Shown: positions 1 through 5,496, counted from the stretch's first letter. The stretch is DNA of 5,496 nucleotides from Burkholderiales bacterium (GCA_947448105.1 CANFNE010000174.1:1-5496); one strand, 5' to 3'. A program made the numbers and translations. Notes: generated by a model from the sequence alone, not told the origin.

Positions 1-1179
1 GTGACCGGTGTGGAATTCATCTGCGCCAACACCGATGCACAGGCCCTGAACCGCAGCACCGCGCACCGCACGATTCAGCTCGGTGAAACCGGCCTGGGCG
101 CAGGCAGCCGTCCGCACAAAGGGCGCGCAGCGGCCGAGTTGGCCGAAGCCGATATCCGCAACGCCATCGAAGGCGCCAATATGCTGTTTATCACGGCGGG
201 CATGGGCGGCGGCACCGGCACCGGCGCGGCCCCCATCATCGCGCGCGTGGCCAAGGAAATGGGCATTCTGACGGTGGGCGTGGTAACCAAGCCTTTTGAA
301 TTTGAAGGCGGCCCGCGCATGAAAAATGCCGACGAAGGCCTGGCCGAGTTGGAAGCCAATGTCGATTCGCTGATCGTGGTGCTCAACGAAAAGCTGCTGG
401 AAGTGCTGGGCGACGACATCAGCCAGGACGAGGCCTTTGCCTATGCCAACGATGTGCTGAAAAACGCCGTCGGCGGTATTGCCGAAATCATCAACGTACC
501 CGGCCATGTGAACGTGGACTTTGAAGACGTGCGTACCGTGATGGGCGAGCCCGGAAAAGCGATGATGGGGACCGCCCTGGCCAAAGGCCCGGACCGCGCG
601 CGCATTGCCGCCGAACAAGCCGTGGCCTGCCCGCTGCTCGAAGGCATCGACCTGTCCGGCGCCAAAGGCGTGTTAGTGCTGATCACCGCGGCTAAAGGCT
701 CGCTCAAATTGAGCGAATCCAAGCTGGCGATGAACACCATCCGCGCCTATGCTTCGCCCGAAGCGCATGTGATTTACGGCACCGCCTACGACGACAACCT
801 GGGCGACCAGGTGCGCGTTACCGTGGTGGCCACCGGTTTGGGTCGCCAAGGCACGCACCGCCGTACTGCGCCTCCGCTGCAAGTGCTGCGCACCGGCACC
901 GACAACGTGCCCTTCAACGTGCCCACGCTCAACACCCCGATGGGCGCCTCCAGCGGCCAGCGCGGCAGCAGCACTGGCCCCATGGCCTCCATGGGTGGAG
1001 TGGGTTCTGGCCCCAGCCTGGGCACCGCCGCCGCACCCCAAGCCGACTACGGCAGCATGAGCACCCCGGCCGTCTGGCGCGGCACCCGCACTTCCGCTGC
1101 GCAAAAAGTGGACGCGCTGTCGAGCGGCGGCATGGACGACTACGAAATCCCGGCTTTCCTGCGCAAGCAGGCCGACTAG
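1..1179 (+). CDS. ftsZ: Cell division protein FtsZ, 5'-truncated by window edge
   Basis: Tubulin-like GTPase that polymerises into the cytoplasmic Z-ring and recruits the division machinery. The visible 392 residues contain the NTDAQAL stretch (about residues 10-16) and the GTP-binding signature GMGGGTGTG (67-75). They also hold the T7 synergy loop with N171, D173 and D176 in NVDFEDVRTVM, which completes the GTPase site of the next subunit. A Gly/Ser/Pro/Met-rich linker (about 285-375) leads to the conserved tail EIPAFLRKQAD (382-392), which in E. coli binds FtsA and ZipA. The GTG at base 1 is not the true start: the frame is open at the edge, and the family has about 35 more residues, including the first GGGGxN nucleotide loop. 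The full protein would be near 425-430 residues. It is the last division gene of the dcw cluster, and lpxC follows on the same strand. Family identity is certain from sequence. Confidence 0.98.
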   Translation: MTGVEFICANTDAQALNRSTAHRTIQLGETGLGAGSRPHKGRAAAELAEADIRNAIEGANMLFITAGMGGGTGTGAAPIIARVAKEMGILTVGVVTKPFEFEGGPRMKNADEGLAELEANVDSLIVVLNEKLLEVLGDDISQDEAFAYANDVLKNAVGGIAEIINVPGHVNVDFEDVRTVMGEPGKAMMGTALAKGPDRARIAAEQAVACPLLEGIDLSGAKGVLVLITAAKGSLKLSESKLAMNTIRAYASPEAHVIYGTAYDDNLGDQVRVTVVATGLGRQGTHRRTAPPLQVLRTGTDNVPFNVPTLNTPMGASSGQRGSSTGPMASMGGVGSGPSLGTAAAPQADYGSMSTPAVWRGTRTSAAQKVDALSSGGMDDYEIPAFLRKQAD

Positions 1180-1183
1180 ACGT

Positions 1184-1231
1184 AGCCCCCACGCTTGTCA
1201 CTGCGTGTACTGCGCTGCCCCGCGAGGGGGT
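1184..1231. repeat. Comamonadaceae-type intergenic C-run/G-run repeat
   Basis: Starts five bases after the ftsZ stop. A CCCCC run (1186-1190) is matched by GGGGG (1226-1230). Inside are two small hairpins: ACGC (1191-1194) with GCGT (1203-1206), and CCCC (1218-1221) with GGGG (1226-1229), the latter closing a GNRA-type GCGA loop. From memory, near-identical elements of the form CCCCCACGCTT...CTGCCCC-CGAGGGGG occur many times downstream of genes in Comamonadaceae. Only one copy is in this window, so repetition is recalled rather than shown. No T-run follows, so it is not a canonical terminator alone; it could protect the 3' end of ftsZ mRNA or assist termination. Confidence 0.6.
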
Positions 1232-1244
1232 AGTCAATTAGTTC

Positions 1245-1278
1245 GTAGCACTTGCCCTTCGGGGCCAGTGCTACTTTT
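1245..1278 (+). terminator. Likely rho-independent terminator after ftsZ
   Basis: The arms GTAGCACT (1245-1252) and AGTGCTAC (1267-1274) pair perfectly. After one T/C mismatch (1253/1266), GCCC (1254-1257) pairs with GGGC (1262-1265) around a TTCG loop (1258-1261). The loop is closed by C-G, giving the very stable C(UUCG)G tetraloop. TTTT follows at 1275-1278. The short T-run means termination may be partial. No T-run lies on the other side, so it would act on plus-strand transcripts. It ends 11 bases before the lpxC start, so it may serve as attenuator or insulator as well as terminator. Confidence 0.7.
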
Positions 1279-1283
1279 ACAAT
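1278..1283 (+). promoter_or_regulatory. Candidate -10 hexamer of an lpxC promoter
   Basis: TACAAT differs from the sigma-70 consensus TATAAT at one base. It ends six bases before the lpxC GTG, so transcription would begin about at the start codon, giving a leaderless or nearly leaderless mRNA. That agrees with the lack of a usable Shine-Dalgarno site before lpxC. The best -35-like match is TTGCCC (1252-1257), but its spacing of 20 bases is longer than the usual 16-18, so the promoter call is tentative. The hairpin dyad occupies the spacer and the -35 region. Confidence 0.4.
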
Positions 1284-1289
1284 CGGCGA

Positions 1290-2213
1290 GTGCTCAAACA
1301 AAGAACCCTCAAATCCATCACCCGGGCCGTCGGCGTCGGGCTGCACAGCGGCCAGCGGGTGGAGATCACCTTGCGACCGGCCGCGCCCAATACGGGCATC
1401 GTGTTTCGGCGGGTTGATTTGCCCCATCCGGTGGACATTGCGGTGTCTACCGAGGCGGTGACGGACACGCGCTTGGCGTCCACGCTATCGTCTGGCGGCG
1501 CCAAGGTGCACACGGTGGAGCACCTGATGTCGGCCTGCGCCGGACTGGGCGTAGACAACATGGTGGTGGACATTACCGCCGAAGAGGTGCCCATCCTCGA
1601 CGGATCGGCCGCGTCCTTTGTGTTTTTGCTGCAAAGCGCAGGCATCGAGATGCAAAACGCGCCGCGCCGCTTTATCCGCGTCAAGGCGCCCATTACCGTG
1701 CGCGAAGGCGCGCCGGGCAACGAGAAATGGGCTACGCTGGAGCCCTTTCACGGCTTCAAGCTGACGTTTGAGATTGATTTCAACCACCCCGCGGTGGATT
1801 CCACCGGACAGCGCGTGGTGTTTGACCTGAGCGAGGGCTCGTATGCCCGCGATATTGCGCGCGCGCGCACCTTTGGCTTTACCAAAGACGTGGAAATGAT
1901 GCGCGCCAACGGCCTGGCCCTGGGCGGCGGCCTGGACAATGCCATCGTCATGGACGACTACAAGGTGCTCAACGCCGACGGCCTGCGCTACGACGACGAG
2001 TTCGTCAAACACAAGATCCTCGACGCCATGGGCGACCTCTACATCGTGGGCATGCCGCTCTTGGCCCACTACCGCGCGCACCGCTCAGGCCACGCGCTCA
2101 ACAACCTGCTGCTGCGCCAGCTCCAGGCCCAGCCCGAGGCCTGGGAAGTGGTCACTTTTGAGGAAGAACGCAAGGCCCCCGCCGGCTTTGCGCAACCCGC
2201 GCCACAGTGGTAA
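1290..2213 (+). CDS. lpxC: UDP-3-O-acyl-N-acetylglucosamine deacetylase LpxC
   Basis: Cytoplasmic zinc amidase that removes the acetyl group from UDP-3-O-(acyl)-GlcNAc, the committed step of lipid A synthesis. It is 307 residues, matching E. coli LpxC (305). The start is GTG; the family's opening words (M-x-x-QRTLK...GVGLHSG, 1-21) align from this codon, so it is the right start despite no good ribosome-binding site. The zinc ligands are H78 (in HTVEHL), H241 and D245 (in HKILDAMGD). Catalytic E77 and H268 (in SGHALNN) are present, as is K242. The PILDGSAASFV block (101-111) and ARTFGF (191-196) also match. The C-terminus ends in PAPQW and lacks the LA...AVLA-type tail through which E. coli FtsH degrades LpxC, so turnover control probably differs (inference). 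It lies downstream of ftsZ, as is common at the end of the dcw cluster. Confidence 0.97.
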   Translation: MLKQRTLKSITRAVGVGLHSGQRVEITLRPAAPNTGIVFRRVDLPHPVDIAVSTEAVTDTRLASTLSSGGAKVHTVEHLMSACAGLGVDNMVVDITAEEVPILDGSAASFVFLLQSAGIEMQNAPRRFIRVKAPITVREGAPGNEKWATLEPFHGFKLTFEIDFNHPAVDSTGQRVVFDLSEGSYARDIARARTFGFTKDVEMMRANGLALGGGLDNAIVMDDYKVLNADGLRYDDEFVKHKILDAMGDLYIVGMPLLAHYRAHRSGHALNNLLLRQLQAQPEAWEVVTFEEERKAPAGFAQPAPQW

Positions 2214-2240
2214 GGCGCGGCCCAGCCCGCCTCTCATCCC
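2214..2240. other. 27-base convergent gap between lpxC and ruvC
   Basis: Separates the stop codons of two converging genes. It can form only a weak bulged stem (GGCG-GG with CC-CGCC, 2214-2231) without a T-run on either strand, so no convincing terminator is visible. Transcripts from either side probably read into the opposite gene or end by a factor-dependent route. Confidence 0.5.
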
Positions 2241-2786
2241 TTAGCGGCTGCGCCCCGCCCGGTAGCTCCCGTCGCCACTGCCCAGCCCGTCGGCCTGGGC
2301 AATGCGCGCCATCGCGGCACCCGCGTGGGCGTGGGTAATGGCCAGGCCCAGGCCGTCAGCGGCATCTGGCCCGGGCAAACCGGGCAGCGCCAGCAGGCGG
2401 CGCACCATTTCCTGGATCTGGGTCTTGTCCGCGCGGCCATAACCCACCACGGCTTGCTTCATTTGCAAGGCGGTGTATTCGGCCACTGTCAGGTTGGCGT
2501 GCACCAGCGCTGTGACCAAAGCGCCACGCGCCTGGCCCAAGAGCAAGGTGGACTGCGGGTTGACGTTCACAAACACGATTTCAATCGACGCGCAGTCGGG
2601 CTGGTAGCGCTCGATCACCTCGCCCACGCCGTCAAACAGCACTTTGAGGCGCGCGGGCAGCGCCTTGGTGTCCAAATGGTGGGTAGTGATGGTGCCGCTG
2701 GCCACGTAGCGCAGCTCCGCGCCCTCTTGGTCAATCACGCCAAAGCCGGTGGTGCGCAAACCCGGGTCTATACCCAAAATTCTCAT
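2241..2786 (-). CDS. ruvC: Holliday junction resolvase RuvC
   Basis: Homodimeric, Mg-dependent endonuclease that cuts four-way DNA junctions in recombination and repair, working with the RuvAB branch-migration motor. The 181 residues are slightly longer than E. coli RuvC (173). All four acidic catalytic residues are visible: D7 in the opening ILGIDPG, E69 in the SIEIVF strand, and D141 and D144 in the DAADGL helix. The KLGQARG-like segment (LLGQARGAL, 82-90) and the KQAVVGYGRADK stretch (110-121) are typical. The tail after residue 160 (Gly/Arg/Ser-rich) is variable. The ATG overlaps the mtgA stop by four bases with no strong Shine-Dalgarno, so translation is probably coupled to mtgA. No ruvA or ruvB follows here: the gene ends the minus-strand operon and meets lpxC tail to tail. 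Confidence 0.97.
   Translation of the reverse strand: MRILGIDPGLRTTGFGVIDQEGAELRYVASGTITTHHLDTKALPARLKVLFDGVGEVIERYQPDCASIEIVFVNVNPQSTLLLGQARGALVTALVHANLTVAEYTALQMKQAVVGYGRADKTQIQEMVRRLLALPGLPGPDAADGLGLAITHAHAGAAMARIAQADGLGSGDGSYRAGRSR
2783..2786 (-). promoter_or_regulatory. ATGA stop/start overlap, mtgA to ruvC
   Basis: The TGA of mtgA and the ATG of ruvC share bases (ATGA on the minus strand). The stretch just upstream lacks a good purine-rich ribosome-binding site. This indicates termination-reinitiation coupling and places ruvC in the same transcript. Confidence 0.75.
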
Positions 2787-3538
2787 GGCGCACCACTTGG
2801 CAAACGGGCGTCGCCCATGCGCGCCACGATCACTTGCGCGCGCGCGCTCAGGTAGTCGGAGTTGGGCAGCTTCTCAAAATAGCGTGGTCGGGGCAGCATG
2901 ACGACCAGGCGCGCGGCTTCATAGGGCGTGAGTTGGGCCGCGCTTTTGCGAAAGTAGTGCTGGGCGGCCGCCTCCGCGCCAAACACGCCCTCACCCCACT
3001 CCACGCTGTTGAGGTAAATCTCCAGAATGCGCTGCTTGCCCAGCAGTTTTTCCAGCAGCAAGGTCAGCACCAGTTCCTGGCTTTTGCGCAGCAAGGTGCG
3101 TTCGCCCGAGAGAAACAGGTTTTTGGCCAGCTGCTGGGTGATGGTGGAGCCGCCCACCACTTTGGGCGCACGGGCATTTTTAGCGGCAGCGGCCGCATTT
3201 TGGGCAGCACGTTGCGCGGCGCGGTCCTCGGCCTTGGCGTTTTTGGCCCAGGCTTTTTCCAGCGCGGCCCAGTCCAGGCCGTCGTGGCTGGCGAAGCTGT
3301 CGTCCTCGGAGGCAATTACCGCGCGCTTGAGGTTCACGCTGATCTGGTCGTAGTCACGCCACTGCTGGCGCCAGCGCAGGCTGCCTGTGGCCTGCACCCG
3401 CTGCCAGGCCTGCGAGCGCTCAAAGGCGGTGGACTGCGGATCCAGCCAGAGCATGGCGGCAATGCGCAGCACAAAAAACAGCTGCAAACCGACCAAGCCA
3501 CAGGCCAACACGAGCAAGAAGCGCAGCACCGGCCTCAT
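2783..3538 (-). CDS. mtgA: Monofunctional biosynthetic peptidoglycan transglycosylase MtgA
   Basis: GT51 enzyme that polymerises lipid II into glycan strands on the periplasmic face of the inner membrane, without a transpeptidase domain. The 251 residues compare with 242 in E. coli. One N-terminal membrane anchor spans about residues 4-31. Catalytic motif 1 is ASEDDSFASHDG (76-87), with E78 as the presumed general base. Motif 2 is GGSTITQQLAKNLFL (129-143). Motif 3, RKSQE (151-155), supplies the second conserved Glu (E155). ILEIYLNSVEWGEGVFG (171-187) and the AAQHYFRK block (191-198) complete the fold. Between motifs 1 and 2 lies an Ala/Lys/Arg-rich insert (about 98-125), roughly 20 residues longer than in E. 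coli. The start ATG overlaps the stop of the upstream TonB-family gene by four bases, and the stop overlaps ruvC, so the three are probably co-translated. Confidence 0.96.
   Translation of the reverse strand: MRPVLRFLLVLACGLVGLQLFFVLRIAAMLWLDPQSTAFERSQAWQRVQATGSLRWRQQWRDYDQISVNLKRAVIASEDDSFASHDGLDWAALEKAWAKNAKAEDRAAQRAAQNAAAAAKNARAPKVVGGSTITQQLAKNLFLSGERTLLRKSQELVLTLLLEKLLGKQRILEIYLNSVEWGEGVFGAEAAAQHYFRKSAAQLTPYEAARLVVMLPRPRYFEKLPNSDYLSARAQVIVARMGDARLPSGAP
3535..3538 (-). promoter_or_regulatory. ATGA stop/start overlap, TonB-family gene to mtgA
   Basis: The TGA of the TonB-family gene and the ATG of mtgA share bases on the minus strand. No strong Shine-Dalgarno is visible in the preceding ~15 bases, which supports translational coupling. 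It also argues that no gene has been missed at this junction. Confidence 0.75.
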
Positions 3539-4413
3539 GGCGGCACCATCGCTTTGGTTTGCAAGGTAGCGTCCTGGGTAAAGGTAAAGCGCGACACCAC
3601 CACCAACTGGTCCACGGTTTTGCGCATGTCGGCGGTAAAGGCGCCAAAGGGCCCGGACTTGCGGGCAATCTCCTGGGCGCGGCGGTCCAGGTCGGGCTTG
3701 CCCGAGGCCTTGGCCACTTCGGCGTCCAGCACCACGCCGCGGTGGTCTACCGTGATCACCATGGTCAGGCTGCCATAGAGTTTGTGGCCGCCTTTTTCCG
3801 GGAAGTGCGTGGTGCCATGGGCTTCGATAGCCTGGCGCATGGCGTCGTAGTACAGGGCGTAGCTTGCTTCCTTGACTGCGGGACTCAGAAAGCGTTTGCG
3901 CGGACGGGCGTTCTCGGCATTGATGCGGTCTTCGATCTTGGCCAGCAGCTTGAGCATTTCGCGGCGCTTCTTCTCTTGTTCGGCGCGCTCGGCCGGCGAG
4001 TTGCTGCTGCGGTTTTGGGCCTCGGTCAGGGCGGCGAGCTGTTGTTTGACGCGGTTGAGCAAGAGGTTTTGCTGTTGCTGCAGGTTTTGGCGGGTGGCGG
4101 TCGCAGCGGCCTCGGTCGGATCGCCGTCACGCGACAGCGGCGCGTTGGCCATCGTGCTGCTGGCCATGCCTTCGGCCGCATCCCCACCGCCAGCCAACGA
4201 GGCTTGGGCCACCGCTTGGGCCTCTTCGGGCGGGATTTCACTGCGCGCATTGACCAGTACGACTTCCAAGGCACGGTCGGTAAACAAGCGGTCAAAGTCT
4301 TTCGGGCTGACAAAGCGCACCGTCAGCAGCAAGCCGTGCAGCAACAGCGACACCAGCAAGGCGCGTTGCAGAAGGCTGGCGCGCAGCCACCATCGCGTCA
4401 AAGTGTGCTGCAC
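3535..4413 (-). CDS. TonB-family energy transducer
   Basis: Inner-membrane protein predicted to pass proton-motive energy from an ExbB/ExbD-type motor to outer-membrane receptors. The 292 residues begin with a short cytoplasmic tail and one membrane helix (about 16-35). The helix carries S22-xxx-H26, the same SxxxH spacing as the TonB helix that couples to ExbB/ExbD. ALEVVLVN (48-55) follows, as in many TonB proteins. The middle lacks the usual Pro-rich spacer: it is Ala/Gly-rich (66-105), then Gln-rich and charged, probably coiled coil (106-168). The C-terminal domain (about 182-278) has the TonB/TolA-like pattern: YYDAMRQAIEAHG, then LYGSLTMVITVDHRGVV and a closing VVVSRFTF strand. The GTG start is supported by GGAGG six bases upstream. 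No exbB, exbD or receptor gene is adjacent, so its partner motor is encoded elsewhere or shared. A TolA-like envelope role beside mtgA is an alternative. Confidence 0.85.
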   Translation of the reverse strand: MQHTLTRWWLRASLLQRALLVSLLLHGLLLTVRFVSPKDFDRLFTDRALEVVLVNARSEIPPEEAQAVAQASLAGGGDAAEGMASSTMANAPLSRDGDPTEAAATATRQNLQQQQNLLLNRVKQQLAALTEAQNRSSNSPAERAEQEKKRREMLKLLAKIEDRINAENARPRKRFLSPAVKEASYALYYDAMRQAIEAHGTTHFPEKGGHKLYGSLTMVITVDHRGVVLDAEVAKASGKPDLDRRAQEIARKSGPFGAFTADMRKTVDQLVVVSRFTFTQDATLQTKAMVPP

Positions 4414-4419
4414 CGCCTG

Positions 4420-4424
4420 CCTCC
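4420..4424 (-). promoter_or_regulatory. Shine-Dalgarno GGAGG for the TonB-family gene
   Basis: GGAGG on the minus strand sits six bases before the GTG at 4413 and just after the TAG stop of the ribonuclease gene. It is the only clear ribosome-binding site among the visible junctions and fixes GTG rather than a later ATG as the start. The later overlapping genes probably depend on ribosomes loaded here. Confidence 0.75.
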
Positions 4425-4428
4425 GGCC

Positions 4429-5496
4429 CTAACTGGCGTCGCCCTGCGGGGACTCGTTGATATCGACGGCAATCGCAATCGGGCCGGCGGCTTCGTCCTC
4501 GTCCTCAGGTGCCTCGTCCGCGTCCTGCGCGTCGGCGTCACCGTCGGCCACAGGTGCGTCCAAGCGCTCCACCACGGTGCCGTGGATGTCCAGCGTGATC
4601 AGATCCATCTCACCCAGGCGCACCCGCACGCGCGCGCCGCGCGGCAGGCCCTGGGCGCCCATCACAGGCAGCACCAGTGGCAGCGTGTCGGCGCGCACCA
4701 TGTTTTCCTTGAACACGCTGCACTCGAGCTCAAGCACGGCGTTTTGCTGCAGGTACTTGAGCGTCCAAAAGCGCTCCATGGCGCCCTGGTAGCCGTTGTA
4801 GGCGCTGTAAGCGGCGTCAAAGCTGGAGATGATCGAAAACAGCGCCGCGTCCTTGGGCTTGAAGGGCGCAGCCAGCGCTGCCGTGCTGCCATGGCGGGCG
4901 CAGGCAATGATTTGCCATTGGTTGACCATGTCGGTGTAGCGGCGCAAGGGCGAGGTGCTCCAGGCGTAGCTTTTGACGCCAATGCCGGCGTGCGGCAGCG
5001 CCTTGGTGCCCATGCGCACCTTCACGCCGGGCGCAAGCGAGGCCTGGCTGCGGTAAATCGCGGGCACGCCGAGTTCGGCCATCCAGTTGCCCCAGGTGCT
5101 ATTGGCCAAAATCATGGCTTCGGCCACGATCAGGTCCAGCGGCGCGCCACGGGCTCGGGTGGTGATCACCACTGGCTCGTCGCCCTGCGGCTCGGCGCCG
5201 TCTGCGCCCAACAGCTTGAAGTTGTAGTCCGGGCGGTTAAAGGTCTCGGGCTTGCCGCGCACCAGTTCGCGCTTGGCCTTGAGGTCGCGCGCCAAGCGGT
5301 GCAAAAACGCCAGGCTGGGCTGCAGACCGGCCAACGGCGCAGCTTCGCTGCCGGGCGTGGCCAAAGGTGTTTGCAGCCACTCCTCGGTCACGATCGCGTC
5401 CAACTGGTCGTGGCGCAGGTTGTGGCTAATCGGCACGCTCTCAAGGCGGGTTTCGCTCGAAACAATCGTCAGCGTCGCTTCGTCCAGCGTCACGTA
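4429..5496 (-). CDS. RNB-family (RNase II/R-like) exoribonuclease, C-terminal part
   Basis: Processive 3'-5' exoribonuclease family acting in mRNA and structured-RNA decay in the cytoplasm. The frame is open at the right edge: the codons TAC then GTG precede the first Met-like codon, so GTG at 5491-5493 is internal and about 355 residues are visible. Numbering from that GTG, LDLIVAEAMILANSTWGNW (119-137) and GVPAIYRSQ (142-150) match the RNB core. STSPLRRYTDMVNQ (179-192) is the conserved SP-x-RRY-x-D motif, whose arginine belongs to the active site. The metal-binding aspartate cluster lies outside the window. Residues about 254-310 resemble a degenerate S1/OB fold. The protein ends in an Asp/Glu-rich tail (about 312-345), where RNase R of E. 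coli has a basic tail. It is the first visible gene of a minus-strand operon; 15 bases separate its TAG from the TonB-family GTG. Whether it is RNase II-like or a distinct betaproteobacterial RNB branch cannot be settled from this half. Confidence 0.93.
   Translation of the reverse strand, partial: YVTLDEATLTIVSSETRLESVPISHNLRHDQLDAIVTEEWLQTPLATPGSEAAPLAGLQPSLAFLHRLARDLKAKRELVRGKPETFNRPDYNFKLLGADGAEPQGDEPVVITTRARGAPLDLIVAEAMILANSTWGNWMAELGVPAIYRSQASLAPGVKVRMGTKALPHAGIGVKSYAWSTSPLRRYTDMVNQWQIIACARHGSTAALAAPFKPKDAALFSIISSFDAAYSAYNGYQGAMERFWTLKYLQQNAVLELECSVFKENMVRADTLPLVLPVMGAQGLPRGARVRVRLGEMDLITLDIHGTVVERLDAPVADGDADAQDADEAPEDEDEAAGPIAIAVDINESPQGDAS

Noticed and set aside
1..3. GTG at base 1 as the start of ftsZ
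   Set aside because: FtsZ homologues have about 35 residues before this point, including the first GTP-binding loop; the codon falls inside the conserved GV-x-GVEF segment.
673..1104. 143-codon minus-strand frame opposite ftsZ
   Set aside because: His/Gly/Ala-rich low-complexity product with no family match, antisense to the FtsZ core and linker.
1184..1231. CRISPR repeat or attachment site after ftsZ
   Set aside because: Single copy in the window, no spacers, no integrase or duplicated tRNA end; the internal hairpins fit an intergenic palindromic element.
1205..1461. Small plus-strand frames spanning the ftsZ-lpxC gap
   Set aside because: They run through the hairpins and into lpxC in the wrong frame, lack ribosome-binding sites and have no conserved features.
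1485..2081. 198-codon minus-strand frame opposite lpxC
   Set aside because: His/Val/Gly-rich composition typical of a reverse-frame shadow; lpxC is unambiguous on the plus strand.
2214..2231. Bidirectional terminator between lpxC and ruvC
   Set aside because: The only stem is short, bulged and without a T-run on either strand.
2834..3778. 314-codon open frame on the plus strand opposite mtgA and the TonB-family gene
   Set aside because: It lies wholly antisense to two genes with clear catalytic or family motifs, has no recognisable domain, and long antisense frames are expected at this GC content.
3872..4432. 186-codon plus-strand frame opposite the TonB-family gene
   Set aside because: Ser/Arg/Cys-rich shadow translation, no start signal or domain, covers the real gene almost exactly.

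Overview
This is a compact stretch of core chromosome from a Gram-negative bacterium. It most likely comes from a betaproteobacterium of the order Burkholderiales, probably the family Comamonadaceae (Rhodoferax/Polaromonas-like). Three things support this: high-GC codon use in every gene, betaproteobacterial wording of FtsZ, LpxC and RuvC, and a C-run/G-run intergenic repeat after ftsZ of a kind I remember from Comamonadaceae genomes. The placement rests on recognition, not on a search.

Left part, plus strand: the 3' nine-tenths of ftsZ (its first ~35 codons lie before the window), a 110-base gap with two hairpin elements, then complete lpxC. This is the distal end of the division/cell-wall (dcw) cluster. 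FtsZ forms the division ring, and LpxC makes the committed step of lipid A synthesis. The gap is the most interesting non-coding part. A family-type repeat is followed by a strong UUCG-capped hairpin with a short T-run, then a TACAAT -10-like hexamer only six bases before the GTG start of lpxC. Together these suggest an ftsZ terminator back to back with a (near-)leaderless lpxC transcript.

Right part, minus strand: four tightly packed genes read right to left. They are an RNB-family exoribonuclease (C-terminal half only, running off the right edge), a TonB-family energy transducer, the monofunctional peptidoglycan glycosyltransferase mtgA, and the Holliday-junction resolvase ruvC. The junctions are a 15-base gap with a clear GGAGG site, then two 4-base ATGA stop/start overlaps. 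This looks like one operon with translational coupling; its promoter lies outside the window. lpxC and ruvC converge with only 27 bases between them.

No mobile element, CRISPR array, tRNA, rRNA or foreign-looking gene was seen. All large open frames overlapping these genes on other frames are high-GC shadows. I found no evidence of a new defence or other undescribed system; the findings are modest regulatory and structural oddities.
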